A DNA stretch of 64,000 nt from positions 1,302,001-1,366,000 of the forward strand of contig OZ345374.1 of assembly GCA_977006965.1 (NCBI GenBank). Reading direction: 5' to 3'. Each line of letters starts with the position of its first letter. Position 1 is the first letter of the stretch. Under the pieces are notes generated by a model. It searched no databases. It had not been told where the DNA came from and saw only the letters and a program-made list of their open reading frames with translations. Source of the stretch: Phymatolithon calcareum. Lineage: Eukaryota; Rhodophyta; Florideophyceae; Hapalidiales. Positions 62,459-64,000 of this stretch are shown here, one piece after another. The translations under genes were made by a program, and so were the position numbers.

Positions 62459-63802
62459 CTAACTGCTTCTCTGTCGCTTCTTATAAAAGCTGGCAGGTTT
62501 GCCCTTCTTCTTGTGCTTTTCAGTCAGTTTCGAAGTCATAGACTGTCCCTTGTCTGCAGTGTCCAGCCTCACCGGCCTGCCCGCAACTGTGATTTTGTCC
62601 TTTAGACTCATACAGCATCTGACGCCTAGCTCATCATCAAAGCTGACAAACCCGATCCCGCGTCCAATGCCCGTCGCCCTGTCACGCACAACTCGGACTG
62701 CCGTAATTTTGCAATCCGAACTTTCCAACGCCTTTTGGAACGCATCTAACAGAGCTTCTTCAGATACGTCGAATGGTAAATTCCCCACAAAAACGCTCCT
62801 ATGAGGACACATTTTCAGTTCCTGGGCTGGGGTCACACGCAAATGCTTTCCCCCCAACACCGACATGTTCATCGCGTCACACGCCTTTTCGACCGCCTGT
62901 TCTCCGTCGGGGCCTGCGAACACCACATATGCAGAAATGGTATCCACGCTCTGGTGCAGTCGCCCGCTGAGTAGCGCTTCGCGTTTAGGGACTCCTGGGC
63001 CTTCGGGCACGACACCTCTAAGGCGTACGCTTTCGACAATTCCATGAGCACCTGTTAAACGTTTGATCGCCTGCATCTTCGTACCAACGGGAATATTCCC
63101 AATAAATATGGTTCGTGGTGCTCGAGGATCTTTCGAACCCACGACCTCGGCTTCTTCGGATAAATGAGCAGTACCATCTTTGCTCCCATTAGGTGTCTTC
63201 ACAGGCCCGATGTATTCCTTGACATTCATGTCCCTGCGCCTGTTCTTCTTCCCTGAAGGCAATCGTTTGCCTTTCACAAGATGCGGACCGGGAACGGGCT
63301 GAGAGATATTCATTTCCTCAGTACGCTGTGGCTTAATAGATGCCTCGGGCGCACCAGGTTTTTTGAGTTCATTCGCATTAGGAACAGGCTGAATAACATT
63401 CATTTCTTGAATACGCTTTCGCTTGCTAGATGCCTTCTCCACACCTGGTTTCCTGCTTTCATTCTCAGAGGGAACCGGCTGAATAACATTCATTTTTTGA
63501 ATATGCTGTCGCTTGCTAGATGCTTCCTTCGCACCAGGTTTCACCCATTCTTTCTCAGAGGGAACGGGCTGAACAACATTCAGTTCTTGAATACGCTGTC
63601 GTTTGATAGAAGCCTCCCCGAAATTAGGTTTCTCGCTTTCTTGCTCAGTGCTGTCTCCTGGAAAAGTCCGCTTTCGATCCATTACGTTCCTCCCCTTCGA
63701 CAGTACATCGCTGACGCCGCTAGGCCCTGCTGCAGTTGCGACTTCCTCCGCATTTGATGCGCTTTTCTTCTTACCCCGGCGGCCGGTCTGTTTCGTCCTC
63801 AT
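62459..63802 (-). CDS. RBM34/Nop12-like nucleolar RRM protein with 30-residue repeats
   Basis: Two RRMs, RTIFIGNIPVGTKMQAIKRL (about 228 onward) and RSVFVGNLPFDVSEEALLDA (about 333 onward), carry the paired-RRM layout of Nop12/RBM34, a family acting in large-subunit rRNA processing in the nucleolus. The C-terminus is basic (KHKKKGKPASFYKKRQRSS), as in the family. Residues about 54-174 hold four tandem copies of a 30-residue unit (ASSKRKRIQEMNVIQPVP core), encoded by a 90-bp DNA repeat, which is not part of the family pattern I know. MRTKQTGRRGKKKSASN at the start is a nuclear-signal-like tail. It is single-exon. Confidence 0.85.
   Translation of the reverse strand: MRTKQTGRRGKKKSASNAEEVATAAGPSGVSDVLSKGRNVMDRKRTFPGDSTEQESEKPNFGEASIKRQRIQELNVVQPVPSEKEWVKPGAKEASSKRQHIQKMNVIQPVPSENESRKPGVEKASSKRKRIQEMNVIQPVPNANELKKPGAPEASIKPQRTEEMNISQPVPGPHLVKGKRLPSGKKNRRRDMNVKEYIGPVKTPNGSKDGTAHLSEEAEVVGSKDPRAPRTIFIGNIPVGTKMQAIKRLTGAHGIVESVRLRGVVPEGPGVPKREALLSGRLHQSVDTISAYVVFAGPDGEQAVEKACDAMNMSVLGGKHLRVTPAQELKMCPHRSVFVGNLPFDVSEEALLDAFQKALESSDCKITAVRVVRDRATGIGRGIGFVSFDDELGVRCCMSLKDKITVAGRPVRLDTADKGQSMTSKLTEKHKKKGKPASFYKKRQRSS
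63300..63630. repeat. 90-bp coding minisatellite in the RBM34-like gene
   Basis: The string GGCTGAATAACATTCATT recurs with small changes starting near 63297, 63387, 63477 and 63567, exactly 90 bp apart, so the reading frame is preserved. Confidence 0.9.
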
Positions 63803-64000
63803 TTCTCGTTAGCTGCCTGAGGCACTTTGAGCTCGGTTTTCGCCAAGTGGCCAAGCGATGCTCTTTTCCAACGTGCTCGGCTTACGAAAAATACCCGTAG
63901 CCTCCCGGAGAAAGCACAGAGCGTTCTTTATCAACGCCTTTCGTTCCCGAAAAGCCACCACTTGCGCTTTCCAACCCGGTTCCTTCACCACTGACGATGC
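63803..64000 (-). other. Window edge; possible C-terminus of another gene
   Basis: A minus-strand frame is open from the window end to a stop at 63809-63811 (for example KALIKNALCFLREATGIFRK). It could be the end of a gene lying beyond 64000, but it stops only 7 bp before the RBM34-like start, so it may equally be leader sequence. Confidence 0.25.

Overview
The window is nuclear DNA from a eukaryotic alga. My best guess is a florideophyte red alga of the Chondrus crispus type. The recognisable genes are single-exon and compact, yet separated by long, transposon-littered spacers. Two proteins (a stand-alone indole-3-glycerol-phosphate synthase and a Lon N-terminal-domain protein) have plastid-type N-terminal extensions, and there are a condensin II subunit, an ER fatty-acid elongase, splicing and ribosome-biogenesis RRM proteins, a bZIP factor and a large NB-ARC/WD40 protein. 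The lineage is inferred from gene style; no marker gene fixes it.

Layout. 0-9 kb: a possible membrane protein beside a 63+63 bp palindrome, a decayed helical-family gene, several LINE fragments with (GAAA)n tails, and the minus-strand pair IGPS (4613-5722) and ELO elongase (5918-6952). 9-20 kb: a gene-poor spacer with two strong hairpins, then the condensin II CAP-G2-like gene (11794-15717) and a repeat-rich stretch. 20-27.7 kb: a transposon block with a crippled pogo/Tigger-like element, a MULE (22009-24264) with TIRs and a perfect 9-bp target-site duplication, a less damaged pogo-like copy, and an inverted-repeat-bounded element with a 60-bp minisatellite. 27.8-32 kb: a 1404-residue NLR-like protein. 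33-37.5 kb: a second 63+63 bp palindrome, a second copy of a dispersed repeat holding the empty counterpart of the MULE insertion site, and a second copy of the helical family. 37.9-48.8 kb: a DUF1415 protein, a bZIP factor, a decayed second DUF1415 copy, a chimeric LINE cassette, a truncated Tc1/mariner-type gene and an RBM22/Slt11 splicing factor. 50-64 kb: a secreted bicovalent-flavin oxidase, a CUE-TULIP fusion, a large disordered protein, a plastid-type Lon-domain protein and an RBM34/Nop12-like protein.

There is no operon logic. Neighbours are convergent or divergent housekeeping genes (CUE-TULIP/996-aa protein; Lon-domain/RBM34-like; DUF1415/bZIP). The most interesting items are the NLR-like protein with a possible HeLo/RPW8-like N-terminus, the dated MULE insertion with its empty paralogous site, the reuse of one inverted LINE-derived cassette with two different LINE tails, the series of long near-perfect palindromes (two with identical 63-bp arms), the duplicated DUF1415 locus, and the CUE-TULIP fusion.
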